Below, piece by piece: positions 16,581-30,004 of a stretch of 64,000 nt of DNA (positions are counted from its first letter, which is position 1; each line of letters starts with the position of its first letter). Source of the DNA: Rhizobium sp. (GTDB lineage Bacteria > Pseudomonadota > Alphaproteobacteria > Rhizobiales > Rhizobiaceae); assembly GCA_003527225.1 (NCBI GenBank), contig DPXQ01000116.1:62091-126090 (forward strand), in the 5' to 3' direction. Position numbers and translations under genes: made by a program. A model generated the notes under the pieces. That model made no database searches, was not told the origin of the DNA, and was given only the letters and a program-made list of their open reading frames with translations.

Positions 16581-16613
16581 GAGGCCGCGACGCATCAGCG
16601 AAGCGGTCTTTTT
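16581..16613 (+). terminator. Probable terminator of the vWA gene
   Basis: GGCCGC (16583-16588) pairs with GCGGTC (16603-16608) with one G-T pair and is followed by TTTTT. It lies 65 bases after the stop codon and separates the vWA gene from the glycogen operon. Confidence 0.55.
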
Positions 16614-16792
16614 CAGTTTTGGGCCTTCGACGAATCGAACAATTTCATCGACTTGAAAAGATCGATCGCCTTTTCAGCGATTGCAGCATTCGTCTGTTGC
16701 AAGTGCTTCGTAACGATGCGTAAACTGGAGACACTGATCGTCCTGATCGGTCGCAACGTCCTGGCGCAACAAACGGAGTGTTAGCGAAAACC
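16614..16792 (+). promoter_or_regulatory. Upstream region of the glycogen operon
   Basis: This stretch must contain the promoter of glgP and probably of the whole operon. I see no confident -35/-10 pair. A repeated CTGATCG motif appears at about 16734 and 16743. The small open frame running through the region has no family features. Confidence 0.35.
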
Positions 16793-19255
16793 ATGATCAA
16801 GCCCACCGGCAATGCCGATCTGTTGCAGCCGAAACCGCGCGTTTCCCGCCCCGAAATCCTGGCTGCCGAGATCATCGAGCGCCTGACCTACGGCATCGGC
16901 AAGGACGCCAAGATGGCGACGCCCCATGACTGGCTGACGGCGACGATCCTGGTCGTGCGCGAGCGCATCATCGACAAGTGGATGGAATCCACACGCGCGT
17001 CCTATGAGACCAACGCCAAGCGGGTATACTATCTCTCGCTGGAATTCCTCATCGGCCGCCTGATGCGCGATGCCGTATCGAATCTGGGCCTGATGGATGA
17101 GATCCGAGAGGCGCTCGGCTCCCTGGGGGTCAATCTCGATGTCATCGCCGAACTCGAGGCGGACGCAGCTCTCGGCAACGGCGGCCTCGGGCGGCTTGCC
17201 GCGTGCTTCATGGAGTCCATGGCCACCGTCGATATTCCCGCATATGGCTACGGTATCCGCTACGTCCACGGCCTCTTTCGCCAGCAGATGGCGGAAGGCT
17301 GGCAGGTCGAACTGCCCGAGACATGGCTTGCCCATGGCAATCCCTGGGAATTCGAGCGCCGCGAAAGTTCCTACGAAATCGGCTTTGGTGGCACCGTGGA
17401 AAGTGTGGGAGGCCAGGACGAAGAACGGCGCTACGTGTGGAAGCCCGGGGAACGCGTCATCGCGACGGGTTATGACACACCGATTGTCGGCTGGCGCGGC
17501 CAGCGCGTCAACACGCTTCGCCTGTGGTCTGCCCAGCCGATCGATCCGATCCTGCTCGAAGCCTTCAATGCCGGCGATCACATCGGTGCGCTTCGCGAAA
17601 GCAACAAGGCGGAGACGCTGACCCGTGTGCTCTATCCCGCCGATGCGACGGCGGCAGGGCAAGAGCTGCGCCTGCGTCAGGAATACTTCTTCTGTTCGGC
17701 ATCCTTGCAGGACATTCTTCGACGCCATCTCCAGCACGGCAACACGCTCTCCTCACTGCCCGACAAGGTGGCCATTCAACTGAACGACACCCATCCCGCC
17801 ATATCCGTGGTCGAGTTGATGCGCCTTCTTTGCGACGTGCATGGCATGGAATTCGACAGCGCCTGGAATATCACCTGGCGGACCTTCGCCTATACGAACC
17901 ATACCTTGTTGCCCGAGGCGCTTGAAAGCTGGCCCGTCCCCCTGTTCGAACGTCTGCTACCCCGCCATATGCAGTTGATCTACACGATCAATGCCAGGAT
18001 CCTCCTCGAAGCACATCGGAACAGGAATTTCGGTGGTCTCGAGATCAGCCATATTTCGCTGATCGACGAAAGTGGCGACCGCCGTGTCCGCATGGGCAAT
18101 CTCGCCTTCATGGGCTCGCACAGCGTCAACGGCGTGTCTGCACTTCACACCGACCTCATGAAGCAGACGGTCTTCGCCGACCTGCACAAGCTCTATCCCG
18201 ACCGGATCAACAACAAGACCAACGGCATCACGCCCAGGCGCTGGCTGATGCAGTGCAATCCGCAGCTGACGGAGCTGATTCGCGAGACGATCGGCAGCGA
18301 TTTCCTCGACGACGCCGAAAAGCTGAGTGCGCTCGATCCCTTTGCCGACGATGCCGGGTTCCAGCAGAAATTCGCCGCCGTAAAGCGCGCCAACAAGGAA
18401 CAACTCGCCAATCTGGTCGCAAGCCGCATGGGCATCCGCATCGATCCGTCGGCGATGTTCGACATCCAGATCAAGCGCATCCACGAGTACAAGCGCCAGT
18501 TCCTGAATATCATCGAGGCCATCGCGCTCTACGATCAGATCCGCTCCCACCCGGAACGCGACTGGGTGCCGCGCGTGAAGCTCTTCGCCGGCAAGGCCGC
18601 GCCGAGCTACCACAACGCAAAGCTGATCATAAAGCTTGCCAACGACGTCGCGCGCGTCATCAACAACGATCCTTCCGTGCGCGGACTTCTCAAGGTCGTC
18701 TTCATCCCGAACTACAACGTATCGCTCGCTGAAATCATGGTGCCGGCTGCCGATCTTTCCGAACAGATTTCGACCGCCGGCATGGAAGCCTCGGGAACCG
18801 GCAACATGAAATTCGCGTTGAACGGGGCACTGACCATCGGCACGCTCGACGGTGCCAATGTCGAGATGCGCGATCATGTTGGCGAGGAAAATATCGTGAT
18901 CTTCGGAATGACGGCGGAGGAAGTCGCAAACGCTCGGGCGGACGGACGCGATCCGCGCGCTGTCATCGAGGACTCAAGGGAACTGGCCCAGGCGCTCTCG
19001 GCCATTTCCGCCGGCGTCTTCTCGCCCGACGATCGCGACCGGTTCGCCGGACTGGTCGACGGTCTCTACGAGCACGATTGGTTCATGGTCGCGGGTGATT
19101 TCGATTCCTATGCCAGAGCGCAACGCCAGGTGGACGCCATCTGGAACGATCCCCCATCCTGGTATGCCAAGACTATTCGCAATACCGCCCGCATGGGCTG
19201 GTTCTCCTCCGACCGCACCATCCGACAGTATACTGCGGATATCTGGAGAGCCTGA
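16793..19255 (+). CDS. glgP: Glycogen phosphorylase
   Basis: 820 aa, the usual size. GlgP releases glucose-1-phosphate from glycogen ends using pyridoxal phosphate. Clear motifs are YYLSLEFLIGRLMRDAV, the glycine-rich ADAALGNGGLGRLAACF, and the PLP-lysine region EASGTGNMKFALNGALTIG near residue 665. VKLFAGKAAPSYHNAK and NVSLAEIMVPAADLSEQIS are also typical. ATG 16793 is chosen; a GTG at 16778 would add five residues. The stop overlaps the start of glgB by one base in TGATG, so translation is coupled. It is the first gene of a six-gene glycogen operon. Confidence 0.95.
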   Translation: MIKPTGNADLLQPKPRVSRPEILAAEIIERLTYGIGKDAKMATPHDWLTATILVVRERIIDKWMESTRASYETNAKRVYYLSLEFLIGRLMRDAVSNLGLMDEIREALGSLGVNLDVIAELEADAALGNGGLGRLAACFMESMATVDIPAYGYGIRYVHGLFRQQMAEGWQVELPETWLAHGNPWEFERRESSYEIGFGGTVESVGGQDEERRYVWKPGERVIATGYDTPIVGWRGQRVNTLRLWSAQPIDPILLEAFNAGDHIGALRESNKAETLTRVLYPADATAAGQELRLRQEYFFCSASLQDILRRHLQHGNTLSSLPDKVAIQLNDTHPAISVVELMRLLCDVHGMEFDSAWNITWRTFAYTNHTLLPEALESWPVPLFERLLPRHMQLIYTINARILLEAHRNRNFGGLEISHISLIDESGDRRVRMGNLAFMGSHSVNGVSALHTDLMKQTVFADLHKLYPDRINNKTNGITPRRWLMQCNPQLTELIRETIGSDFLDDAEKLSALDPFADDAGFQQKFAAVKRANKEQLANLVASRMGIRIDPSAMFDIQIKRIHEYKRQFLNIIEAIALYDQIRSHPERDWVPRVKLFAGKAAPSYHNAKLIIKLANDVARVINNDPSVRGLLKVVFIPNYNVSLAEIMVPAADLSEQISTAGMEASGTGNMKFALNGALTIGTLDGANVEMRDHVGEENIVIFGMTAEEVANARADGRDPRAVIEDSRELAQALSAISAGVFSPDDRDRFAGLVDGLYEHDWFMVAGDFDSYARAQRQVDAIWNDPPSWYAKTIRNTARMGWFSSDRTIRQYTADIWRA

Positions 19256-21468
19256 TGACGAAACCGCCGAAGAGGGCCGTTGACGCCGGATCCCCGGCCA
19301 CGCCTTCCGCCCCTGAGATCGAGGCGATCCTCGCAGGCACCCACAGCGATCCCTTCTCCGTACTTGGCGTCCAGCAAGCGAAATCCGGCTTCGTCGCGCG
19401 CTGCTTCATTCCCGGTGCCGAGACAGTTACCGCCCTTGCGCTTGACGGCACGCCGATAGGAACCCTTGCCTGCCTTCATCCGGCGGGCTTTTTTGTCGGC
19501 CCAATTTCCATTACCGGTTTCCAGCCCGTGCGGTACCGGGCCGCGAGAGGTGATGCCGAATGGACGGTCACCGACCCCTATAGCTTCGGTCCCGTGCTCG
19601 GGCCCATGGACGACTATTTCGTCCGCGAAGGCTCGCATCTGCGCCTGTTCGACAAGATGGGCGCGCATCCGATTCGGCACCAGGGCGTCGACGGATTCCA
19701 TTTCGCCGTCTGGGCGCCAAATGCCAGGCGTGTCTCGGTGGTCGGGGACTTCAACGGCTGGGATGGACGCCGCCACGTCATGCGGCTGCGGCGCGACACG
19801 GGTATCTGGGAGATCTTTGCTCCCGATGTCCTGCCTGGATCCGCCTACAAATTCGAGATCATTGGCAAGAATGGCGAACTGTTGCCGCTCAAGGCCGACC
19901 CCTATGCTAGGCGCGCCGAACTTCGGCCGAAGAACGCTTCGATCACGGCCGCGGAGCTCCATCAGGTGTGGGAAGACGAGCTACACCGCAAACACTGGGC
20001 CTCCGTCGACAAGCGCCGCCAGCCGATCAGCACCTACGAAGTGCATGCCGGCTCATGGCAACGGCATCCGGACGGCAGGATGCTCTCATGGGACGAACTG
20101 GCCCAACGGCTCATTCCCTATTGCGTCGACATGGGTTTCACGCACATCGAATTCCTGCCCATCACCGAACACCCCTATGATCCGTCCTGGGGCTATCAGG
20201 CGACAGGGCTTTATGCGCCGACCGCCCGCTTCGGCGAACCGGAAGCTTTTGCCCGCTTCGTCAATGGCTGCCACAAGGTCGGACTCGGCGTCATCCTCGA
20301 CTGGGTACCCGCCCATTTTCCCACCGACGAGCATGGTCTTCGCTGGTTCGACGGCACGGCACTCTACGAACACGCCGACCCGCGCAGGGGCTTCCAGCCC
20401 GACTGGAACACCGCGATATACAATTTCGGCCGGCTCGAGGTGCTGGCCTATCTGGTCAACAACGCCCTCTACTGGGCGGAAAAATTCCATCTCGACGGAT
20501 TGCGCGTCGATGCCGTCGCCTCGATGCTCTATCTCGATTATTCCCGCAAGGAAGGCGAGTGGATACCGAACGAATACGGCGGGCGCGAAAATCTCGAAGC
20601 GGTGCGCTTCCTGCAGAAGATGAACCAGAAGCTCTACGGCGCCCATCCCGAGGTCATGACGATCGCCGAGGAATCCACCTCATGGCCGAAGGTCTCGCAG
20701 CCCGTGCACGAGGGAGGGCTCGGTTTCGGCTTCAAGTGGAGTATGGGCTTCATGCACGACACGCTGAGCTATTTCTCCCGCGATCCCGTGCATCGCAGTC
20801 ATCATCATCAGGAGATCACCTTCGGCCTCGTCTATGCCTTTACGGAGAATTTCGTCCTGCCGATTTCCCATGACGAAGTGGTGCACGGCAAGGGTTCGAT
20901 GATTGCCAAGATGCCCGGAGACGACTGGCAGAAATTCGCCAACCTGCGCTCCTACTATGCCTTCATGTGGGGCTATCCCGGCAAGAAGCTTCTGTTCATG
21001 GGACAGGAATTCGCCCAGTGGAGCGAATGGAGCGAGGCCCGCGCGCTCGATTGGAACCTGCTGCAATATCCGCTCCACGAGGGCATGCGCCGGCTGGTCC
21101 GCGATCTCAACTTCACGTACCGCAGCAAGGCGGCACTGCATGCCCGCGACTGCGAAGGCGACGGTTTCGAGTGGCTGATAGCCGATGACGACGACAATTC
21201 CGTCTTCGCCTGGCTGCGCAAGGCGCCGGGCGAAAGACCGGTCGCGGTCATCTGCAATCTGACGCCGGTCTATCATGAACGCTATTCGGTCCCGCTGCCG
21301 TCGGCAGGCCGCTGGCGAGAGATCCTGAATACGGACGCCGAGATCTACGGTGGCAGCGGCAAGGGTAATGGCGGCAGGGTGCAGGCCGTGGATGGCGGCA
21401 GTGGCCACATCTTCGCGCCTCTTACGCTGCCTCCGCTTGCCGTCATCATGCTCGAATTGGAAAACTGA
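19255..21468 (+). CDS. glgB: 1,4-alpha-glucan branching enzyme
   Basis: 737 aa. It makes alpha-1,6 branches in glycogen. The N1 and CBM48 domains (to about residue 250; [21 protein letters not shown]) precede a GH13 catalytic barrel. Catalytic features are [14 protein letters not shown], the nucleophile Asp in [14 protein letters not shown], the acid Glu in [10 protein letters not shown], and the His-Asp in [15 protein letters not shown]. Length and order match GlgB of proteobacteria. Its ATG overlaps the glgP stop. glgC follows after 14 bases with a GGGAGGGCGAA ribosome site. Confidence 0.95.
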   Translation: MTKPPKRAVDAGSPATPSAPEIEAILAGTHSDPFSVLGVQQAKSGFVARCFIPGAETVTALALDGTPIGTLACLHPAGFFVGPISITGFQPVRYRAARGDAEWTVTDPYSFGPVLGPMDDYFVREGSHLRLFDKMGAHPIRHQGVDGFHFAVWAPNARRVSVVGDFNGWDGRRHVMRLRRDTGIWEIFAPDVLPGSAYKFEIIGKNGELLPLKADPYARRAELRPKNASITAAELHQVWEDELHRKHWASVDKRRQPISTYEVHAGSWQRHPDGRMLSWDELAQRLIPYCVDMGFTHIEFLPITEHPYDPSWGYQATGLYAPTARFGEPEAFARFVNGCHKVGLGVILDWVPAHFPTDEHGLRWFDGTALYEHADPRRGFQPDWNTAIYNFGRLEVLAYLVNNALYWAEKFHLDGLRVDAVASMLYLDYSRKEGEWIPNEYGGRENLEAVRFLQKMNQKLYGAHPEVMTIAEESTSWPKVSQPVHEGGLGFGFKWSMGFMHDTLSYFSRDPVHRSHHHQEITFGLVYAFTENFVLPISHDEVVHGKGSMIAKMPGDDWQKFANLRSYYAFMWGYPGKKLLFMGQEFAQWSEWSEARALDWNLLQYPLHEGMRRLVRDLNFTYRSKAALHARDCEGDGFEWLIADDDDNSVFAWLRKAPGERPVAVICNLTPVYHERYSVPLPSAGRWREILNTDAEIYGGSGKGNGGRVQAVDGGSGHIFAPLTLPPLAVIMLELEN

Positions 21469-21482
21469 CGCGGGAGGGCGAA

Positions 21483-22750
21483 ATGACCGAAAGAAGAATC
21501 CAGCCTCTGGCGCGAGACGCGATGGCCTATGTTCTCGCCGGCGGTAGGGGAAGCCGCCTCAAGGAACTGACCGATCGCCGCGCCAAACCGGCAGTCTATT
21601 TCGGCGGCAAGGCGCGCATTATCGATTTCGCCCTGTCGAACGCCCTCAATTCCGGTATCCGCCGCATCGGCGTCGCCACCCAGTACAAGGCGCATTCGCT
21701 CATCCGCCATCTGCAGCGGGGATGGAACTTCTTCCGGCCGGAACGCAACGAGAGCTTCGATATCCTGCCCGCCAGCCAACGCGTGTCGGAAACCCAGTGG
21801 TACGAGGGAACCGCCGACGCGGTCTATCAGAACATCGACATCATCGAACCCTATGGTCCGGAATACATGGTCATTCTGGCGGGTGACCATGTCTACAAGA
21901 TGGACTACGAGCAGATGTTGCAGCAGCACGTCGATTCCGGAGCGGACGTGACCATCGGCTGCCTGGAAGTGCCGCGTTCCGAGGCGAGCGCTTTCGGTGT
22001 CATGCATGTGAACGAGAAGCACGAGGTGATCGACTTCGTAGAGAAGCCGGCCGATCCGCCCGGCATTCCCGGCAACGAGCAATTCTCCCTCGCCTCCATG
22101 GGTATCTACGTCTTCCACACGAAGTTCCTGATGGATACCTTGCGCCGCGATGCTGCCGATCAGAAATCGAGCCGGGATTTCGGCAAGGACGTCATCCCGT
22201 ATATTGTCAAGCACGGCAAAGCCGTCGCCCATAGTTTCGCGCGCTCATGTGTGCGCTCCGAAGGCGAGCGCACGCCCTATTGGCGCGATGTCGGCACCAT
22301 CGATGCCTATTGGCAGGCCAATATCGACCTCACCGACGTCGTTCCCGAACTCGACATCTACGACAAGTCCTGGCCGATATGGAGCTATGCGGAAGTCAGC
22401 CCGCCGGCAAAATTCGTCCATGACGATGTGGGACGCCGTGGATCGGCGATCTCATCGCTTGTCTCGGGAGACTGCATCATCTCCGGCTCCGCCATTCACA
22501 AGAGCCTGCTTTTTACCGGGGTCCGTGCCAATTCCTATTCCCACGTCGAAGGGTCCATCATCCTACCGAGGGTCGTGATCGGCCGTCACGCGCGCATCAC
22601 CAATGCGATTATTGACCATGGCGTCGTCATTCCCGAAGGCCTGGTGGTCGGCGAAGACCCGGACCTCGACGCCAAGCGTTTCCGCCGCACCGAAAGCGGC
22701 ATCTGCCTCATCACCCAGACAATGATGGACAAACTCGACGCAGGAGCCTC

Positions 22751-22754
<4 letters not shown>
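21483..22754 (+). CDS. glgC: Glucose-1-phosphate adenylyltransferase
   Basis: 423 aa. It forms ADP-glucose, the committed step of glycogen synthesis, and is normally allosterically regulated (by fructose-6-phosphate and pyruvate in rhizobial relatives). Motifs: [39 protein letters not shown], the substrate region [22 protein letters not shown], and a C-terminal left-handed beta-helix (SVHSH-like repeats around [20 protein letters not shown]). The final four bases overlap glgA as ATGA, giving coupled translation. Confidence 0.95.
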
Positions 22755-25823
<3,069 letters not shown>

Positions 25824-25833
25824 GGCGGGATCC

Positions 25834-27798
25834 ATGACCCATCATTGGCAAGGCGGCGTCGCTCTGACCGAGACCGGTGCCGATTTCACGGTCTGGTCGC
25901 ATCATGCCGAGTTGGTCGAACTCTGCCTGTTCGAATTCTCGGGCGGCACCGAGATCTGCCGCCTGCCGATGACCCGAGGTAACGACGATCTCCACAGGCT
26001 CCATGTCAAAGGGGTGATGGAAGGCGTCCATTACGGCTATCGTGCTCATGGACGCTACACGCCGGACCAGGGGTTCTGGTACGATCCGGCGAAATTGCTC
26101 GTCGATCCCTATGCAAAGGAGCTCGACCGCCCCTTCGTGCATAATTCCCGCCTTGGAGTCTTCGGCGAAAACACCGCCTCGCTGGTGCCGAAGGCAATCG
26201 TCACCCGTGACGAGCCGGTCGAGAAGAAACCACCGCTCGTGCCCCCCGGCGGGCTGATCTACGAGATTGCGGTCAAGCCCTTCACGATTCGGCATCCGGA
26301 CGTGCCCGGGCCCCTGCGCGGTACGGTTGGCGCGCTCGCCCATCCGGCAGTCATCTCCCATCTGAAGAAGATTGGCGTCGATGCCGTCGAACTGATGCCG
26401 ATCACCGCCTGGATCGACGAGCGCCATCTGCCGTCCCTCGGCCTGAGCAATGTCTGGGGCTACAACCCGATCTCCTTCATGGCGCTCGACCCCCGCCTCG
26501 TTCCGGGAGGCATGGCAGAATTGCGCGACACGGTCGCAGCTCTCCATGCCGAAGGGATCGGCGTCATCCTCGATCTCGTTTTCAATCACACCGGCGAGAG
26601 CGACCGAAACGGGACGACATTGTCTCTGCGCGGGCTGGACAATCTCGCCTTCTACCGTCATGTGCCCGACCACCACGCAGTACTCGTCAATGACACCGGC
26701 TGCGGCAACACGCTCGCCTGCGACCATGTGTATGTTCGCCGCCTCATCATCGACAGCCTGCGGCACTTCGTTCTACATGCCGGTGTCGACGGCTTCCGTT
26801 TCGACCTCGCTCCCGTACTCGGTCGTACTGCACGCGGATTCCACGCCACGTCGCGAACGCTTCACGCGATCTCCTCCGACGACGTCCTGGCTGACCGGGT
26901 GATGATTGCCGAGCCTTGGGATGTCGGCGCCGATGGCTACCAGCTCGGCAACTTTCCTCAGCCCTTTCTCGAATGGAATGACCGTGCCCGCGATACGATC
27001 AGGCGCTTCTGGCGGGGCGACGCGCATATGCGGGGAATGTTCGCAACGGCACTGGCCGGTTCCCAGGATATACTTTCACGCCACGGCGAAACGGCGACCC
27101 GCAGCGTCAATTTTGTCGCCTCCCATGACGGCTTCACCCTCTGGGACCTGGTCTCCCACACCCACAAGCGCAACGGCCGCAATGGCGAGAACAACCACGA
27201 CGGCCACGACGAGAACTACTCCTGGAACAATGGCGTCGAAGGAGCGAGCGACGACCCGGACGTCGTCACCAGGAGACGGCGTGACGTGGCGGCACTTCTC
27301 TCGACGCTTTTTGCGACGCGCGGCATGATCATGCTGACGGCGGGCGACGAGGGCGGTCGGACCCAGCACGGCAACAACAACGCCTATTGCCAGGACAACG
27401 AACTCACGTGGCTCGACTGGACGGGGATGGACCAGGCGCTCGTGAAACACACGGCACTCGCGTCCGCCCTGCGCAAGCGCTTCGACGTCTTCTCGCGAAC
27501 GGAGTTCTTCACGGGTGAGAACGGCGATGTCCAGTGGATGAATGCGGCCGGGGAACCTGCCTCAATTCCCGACTGGGAGGAGGCCGAAGGCGCAACGCTG
27601 ACCATGATCCTGCAAACGAAGGACAGGGAGACCGGAAACGACGTCCGGATTGCCATTCTCTTCAACCGCAGCGAGCGTCCGCGCGACTTCGTCCTGCCCT
27701 CCCCGTCGGGGCGGACATGGCACCGTCCCCTGTCCGGAAAAAGCGTTGGATCAATCAAACTGGGACCCCGTACGGTCGATTTATTCATCGAGTATTAG
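25834..27798 (+). CDS. glgX: Glycogen debranching enzyme
   Basis: 654 aa, GH13 family. It cleaves alpha-1,6 branches of limit dextrin so that phosphorylase can continue. An N-terminal CBM48 part is followed by the barrel: NVWGYNPISFMA, VILDLVFNHTGESD, the nucleophile in VDGFRFDLAPVLGR, Glu in MIAEPWDVGADGYQLGNFP, and the His-Asp in FVASHDGFTLWDLVSH. GGGATCC precedes the ATG. It is the last gene of the operon. No terminator hairpin is obvious in the 85 bases before the next gene. Confidence 0.93.
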   Translation: MTHHWQGGVALTETGADFTVWSHHAELVELCLFEFSGGTEICRLPMTRGNDDLHRLHVKGVMEGVHYGYRAHGRYTPDQGFWYDPAKLLVDPYAKELDRPFVHNSRLGVFGENTASLVPKAIVTRDEPVEKKPPLVPPGGLIYEIAVKPFTIRHPDVPGPLRGTVGALAHPAVISHLKKIGVDAVELMPITAWIDERHLPSLGLSNVWGYNPISFMALDPRLVPGGMAELRDTVAALHAEGIGVILDLVFNHTGESDRNGTTLSLRGLDNLAFYRHVPDHHAVLVNDTGCGNTLACDHVYVRRLIIDSLRHFVLHAGVDGFRFDLAPVLGRTARGFHATSRTLHAISSDDVLADRVMIAEPWDVGADGYQLGNFPQPFLEWNDRARDTIRRFWRGDAHMRGMFATALAGSQDILSRHGETATRSVNFVASHDGFTLWDLVSHTHKRNGRNGENNHDGHDENYSWNNGVEGASDDPDVVTRRRRDVAALLSTLFATRGMIMLTAGDEGGRTQHGNNNAYCQDNELTWLDWTGMDQALVKHTALASALRKRFDVFSRTEFFTGENGDVQWMNAAGEPASIPDWEEAEGATLTMILQTKDRETGNDVRIAILFNRSERPRDFVLPSPSGRTWHRPLSGKSVGSIKLGPRTVDLFIEY

Positions 27799-27882
27799 TT
27801 GTTCGGACACAACCTTGTGTAATAACGTATTGCATTGCAATAATTAGGGCCTTTCAGACAATGGAAAATTCAGTGAGGAACC

Positions 27883-28371
27883 ATGCCGCGTGAGATTTCG
27901 CTGTCGGACGTAGCAGGCCTCGTCGGCCAGGAAATCGGCCTGTCCGACTGGATCACTGTCGATCAGACGATGATCGACGCCTTTGCCGGCGCGACCAACG
28001 ATCACCAGTTCATCCATGTCGATCCCGTGCGCGCGGCCGCAGAGACGCCTTTCGGCGGTACCATCGCCCATGGCTTCCTGACGCTCTCGCTGCTGTCCGC
28101 CATGAACTTCAACTGCCTGCCGATCATCCGCGAGCAGACGATGGGCATCAACTACGGCTTCGACAAGGTCCGCTTCATGTCGCCGGTGAAATGCGGCAAG
28201 CGGATCCGCGGTCATTTCGTGCTGAGCGAAGCCCGCTTCCGCGGTGCCGGCATGATCATGCTGACCTATGACATCAGCATCGAAATCGAGAACGAGCGCA
28301 AGCCGGCCCTGACGGCAACCTGGATCACCATCAGCCAGTTCGACCCGAAGGACCGGCCGGAAGGGATCTGA
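27883..28371 (+). CDS. MaoC-like (R)-enoyl-CoA hydratase domain protein, NodN type
   Basis: 162 aa, a single hot-dog fold. The hydratase-2 motif is visible: DAFAGATNDHQFIHVD with the catalytic Asp and His, and GGTIAHGFLTLSLL. NodN-type proteins of rhizobia have this size. They are thought to hydrate an enoyl-thioester, though the true substrate of NodN is unresolved. It follows glgX by 85 bases and precedes the DUF2332 gene with 1 base between, so the latter two are cotranscribed. This copy is likely a housekeeping paralogue, since no other nod gene is present. Confidence 0.8.
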   Translation: MPREISLSDVAGLVGQEIGLSDWITVDQTMIDAFAGATNDHQFIHVDPVRAAAETPFGGTIAHGFLTLSLLSAMNFNCLPIIREQTMGINYGFDKVRFMSPVKCGKRIRGHFVLSEARFRGAGMIMLTYDISIEIENERKPALTATWITISQFDPKDRPEGI

Positions 28372-28372
28372 C

Positions 28373-29428
28373 ATGACAGGAGCCGAGAACGTCCGTCAGT
28401 CCTTCCTGCGGCAGGCAAGATCCTGCAACGATCTGGGCTCCCCGTTAATGGCGCGGCTCTGCCGCCTGGCTGCGGAGAGACTGGATCAGGAAACAGCGGT
28501 CAGCCGACGCATCCTGTCATGGGAAGGCGATCCGACGGGCACTGGTGATGCCTTAGCGCTTCGCCTCGGGGGCTGCCTGCATGCACTTGTGCTCTCCGGC
28601 GCCGACCCGGATCTCGCCAGCGTTTATCCGCCCAATGCGGCGAACGACGATGCATTGTGGGCCGCCTGCACAAGCGCCTTCCGGCGTAACGAGGCCTTCA
28701 TTCTGGATCGCTTGCGCTCGGCTCCGCAGACCAACGAGGTTCGCCGTTCCGGCGCGCTGCTGCCGGGCTTCCTGACGATTGCGAAACTGTACGGCCAACC
28801 GCTGATGCTGTCCGAGATCGGCGCCAGCGCCGGGCTCAATCTGCAATGGGACCGCTATCGCTATCGGCTCGGCGACTTCTCCTGGGGGCCTGATTCGAAT
28901 GTGATGTTGTCACCGGACTGGGAAGGACCGTCGCCGCCTGATGCCGATCTTGTGGTTTCGGAACGGGCCGGCTGCGACCTCAATCCGCTCGATCCGTATT
29001 CCGGCGACGATCGCGAACGGCTTGCATCCTATATCTGGGCCGACCAGAGAGACCGTCTGGAGCGCACCCGCAATGCACTCGATATCGCCGCCGGCTCCGG
29101 CCTTTCGGTCGATCGCGCCGATGCCGTCGATTGGCTGAAGTCGCGTCTCGCCGAACCGCACATCGGTTCAGTCCACGTCATCTACCATTCGATTGCGTGG
29201 CAATATCTGCCGGAAGCGCTGCGCGCGCAAGGAAACGCGCTGATTGCCGACACCGGATCGCGCGCTACAAAGGACGCTCCGTTGGCTCGCCTGCAAATGG
29301 AAGCGGACCACAAACCAGACGGTGCGGCGCTGACGCTGCAAATCTGGCCAACGGGTGAGAGCCATGAGATTGGCCGGGCCGATTTCCATGGCCGCTGGGT
29401 CAAATGGAAAGGCTGGCCGGGCCTTTGA
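28373..29428 (+). CDS. DUF2332 family protein
   Basis: 351 aa, full length for DUF2332, a family of unknown function found in proteobacteria and actinobacteria. Recognisable pieces are FLRQARSCNDLGSPLMARL near the N-terminus, the conserved LSEIGASAGLNLQWDRYRY, and the C-terminal VHVIYHSIAWQYLP. The EIGASAGLN stretch resembles the glycine-rich loop of a methyltransferase fold, so an S-adenosylmethionine-dependent activity is conceivable but unproven. There is no membrane segment or signal. It is translationally close to the MaoC gene and converges on soxG with a 21-base gap. Confidence 0.8.
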   Translation: MTGAENVRQSFLRQARSCNDLGSPLMARLCRLAAERLDQETAVSRRILSWEGDPTGTGDALALRLGGCLHALVLSGADPDLASVYPPNAANDDALWAACTSAFRRNEAFILDRLRSAPQTNEVRRSGALLPGFLTIAKLYGQPLMLSEIGASAGLNLQWDRYRYRLGDFSWGPDSNVMLSPDWEGPSPPDADLVVSERAGCDLNPLDPYSGDDRERLASYIWADQRDRLERTRNALDIAAGSGLSVDRADAVDWLKSRLAEPHIGSVHVIYHSIAWQYLPEALRAQGNALIADTGSRATKDAPLARLQMEADHKPDGAALTLQIWPTGESHEIGRADFHGRWVKWKGWPGL

Positions 29429-29449
29429 GGCATCCGGACAGCGAATCGT

Positions 29450-30004
29450 TCAGGCGCCCGCGTCTTCCGCAGCTTCGCTGAGCAGGCCGAAAGCGTATTC
29501 GGCGAAGGATCGCCAGCATTCGACGCGGAAGGTATCTTCGTCAACGCGGTAAAGCACGATCTCGATCTTGCCGAACACCGTGCGCGTCACGGCGCCGACC
29601 GGAAACGCTGTCAGTGAAAGATCGAGCGGACAACCGGCATTGATCGTGTTCTGCGCGCCGGGACCGGAGACGACAATCGCCACATTACGATGAGACACGT
29701 CGGTCGAGGAATGGACGGTGCCGGAAGCGGCGCAATCGCCCATCGGATCGCCGCCTTTCTCATCGATCACGAGCCATTCATCCGGGCCGAGCCAGAAGGC
29801 CGTGCGACCCTTTGCAGAGGCCGAGGTCTTCGGCTTGACCGGCAGCTTGACGCCAAGCGCCTTGGAAAGCCCGGCAACTGCGTCCGCGCCGGCTCGGAGC
29901 GAAACGCGCGTAGCAGGGGCTGCCGGGGTAAGGCGCACGAGCGAGGTGCCGCCGTGAAAGCCCTCGAGCACGGATTTGCGCGATGCGACCGTCATGTCAG
30001 CCAT
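29450..30004 (-). CDS. soxG: Sarcosine oxidase gamma subunit
   Basis: 184 aa. The gamma subunit completes the heterotetrameric sarcosine oxidase, which demethylates sarcosine to glycine and passes the methyl group to tetrahydrofolate. It is related to the aminomethyltransferase fold. Typical parts are LGPDEWLVIDEKGG and the C-terminal CWRSFAEYAFGLLSEAAED. ATG 30004 overlaps the end of soxA by eight bases; ATG 29995 is an alternative with no overlap of coding sense. It is the last gene of soxBDAG and converges on the DUF2332 gene. Confidence 0.88.
   Translation of the reverse strand: MADMTVASRKSVLEGFHGGTSLVRLTPAAPATRVSLRAGADAVAGLSKALGVKLPVKPKTSASAKGRTAFWLGPDEWLVIDEKGGDPMGDCAASGTVHSSTDVSHRNVAIVVSGPGAQNTINAGCPLDLSLTAFPVGAVTRTVFGKIEIVLYRVDEDTFRVECWRSFAEYAFGLLSEAAEDAGA

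Noticed and set aside
16524..16784. Small plus-strand open frame before glgP
   Set aside because: It spans a terminator-like hairpin and has no ribosome site or recognisable sequence.
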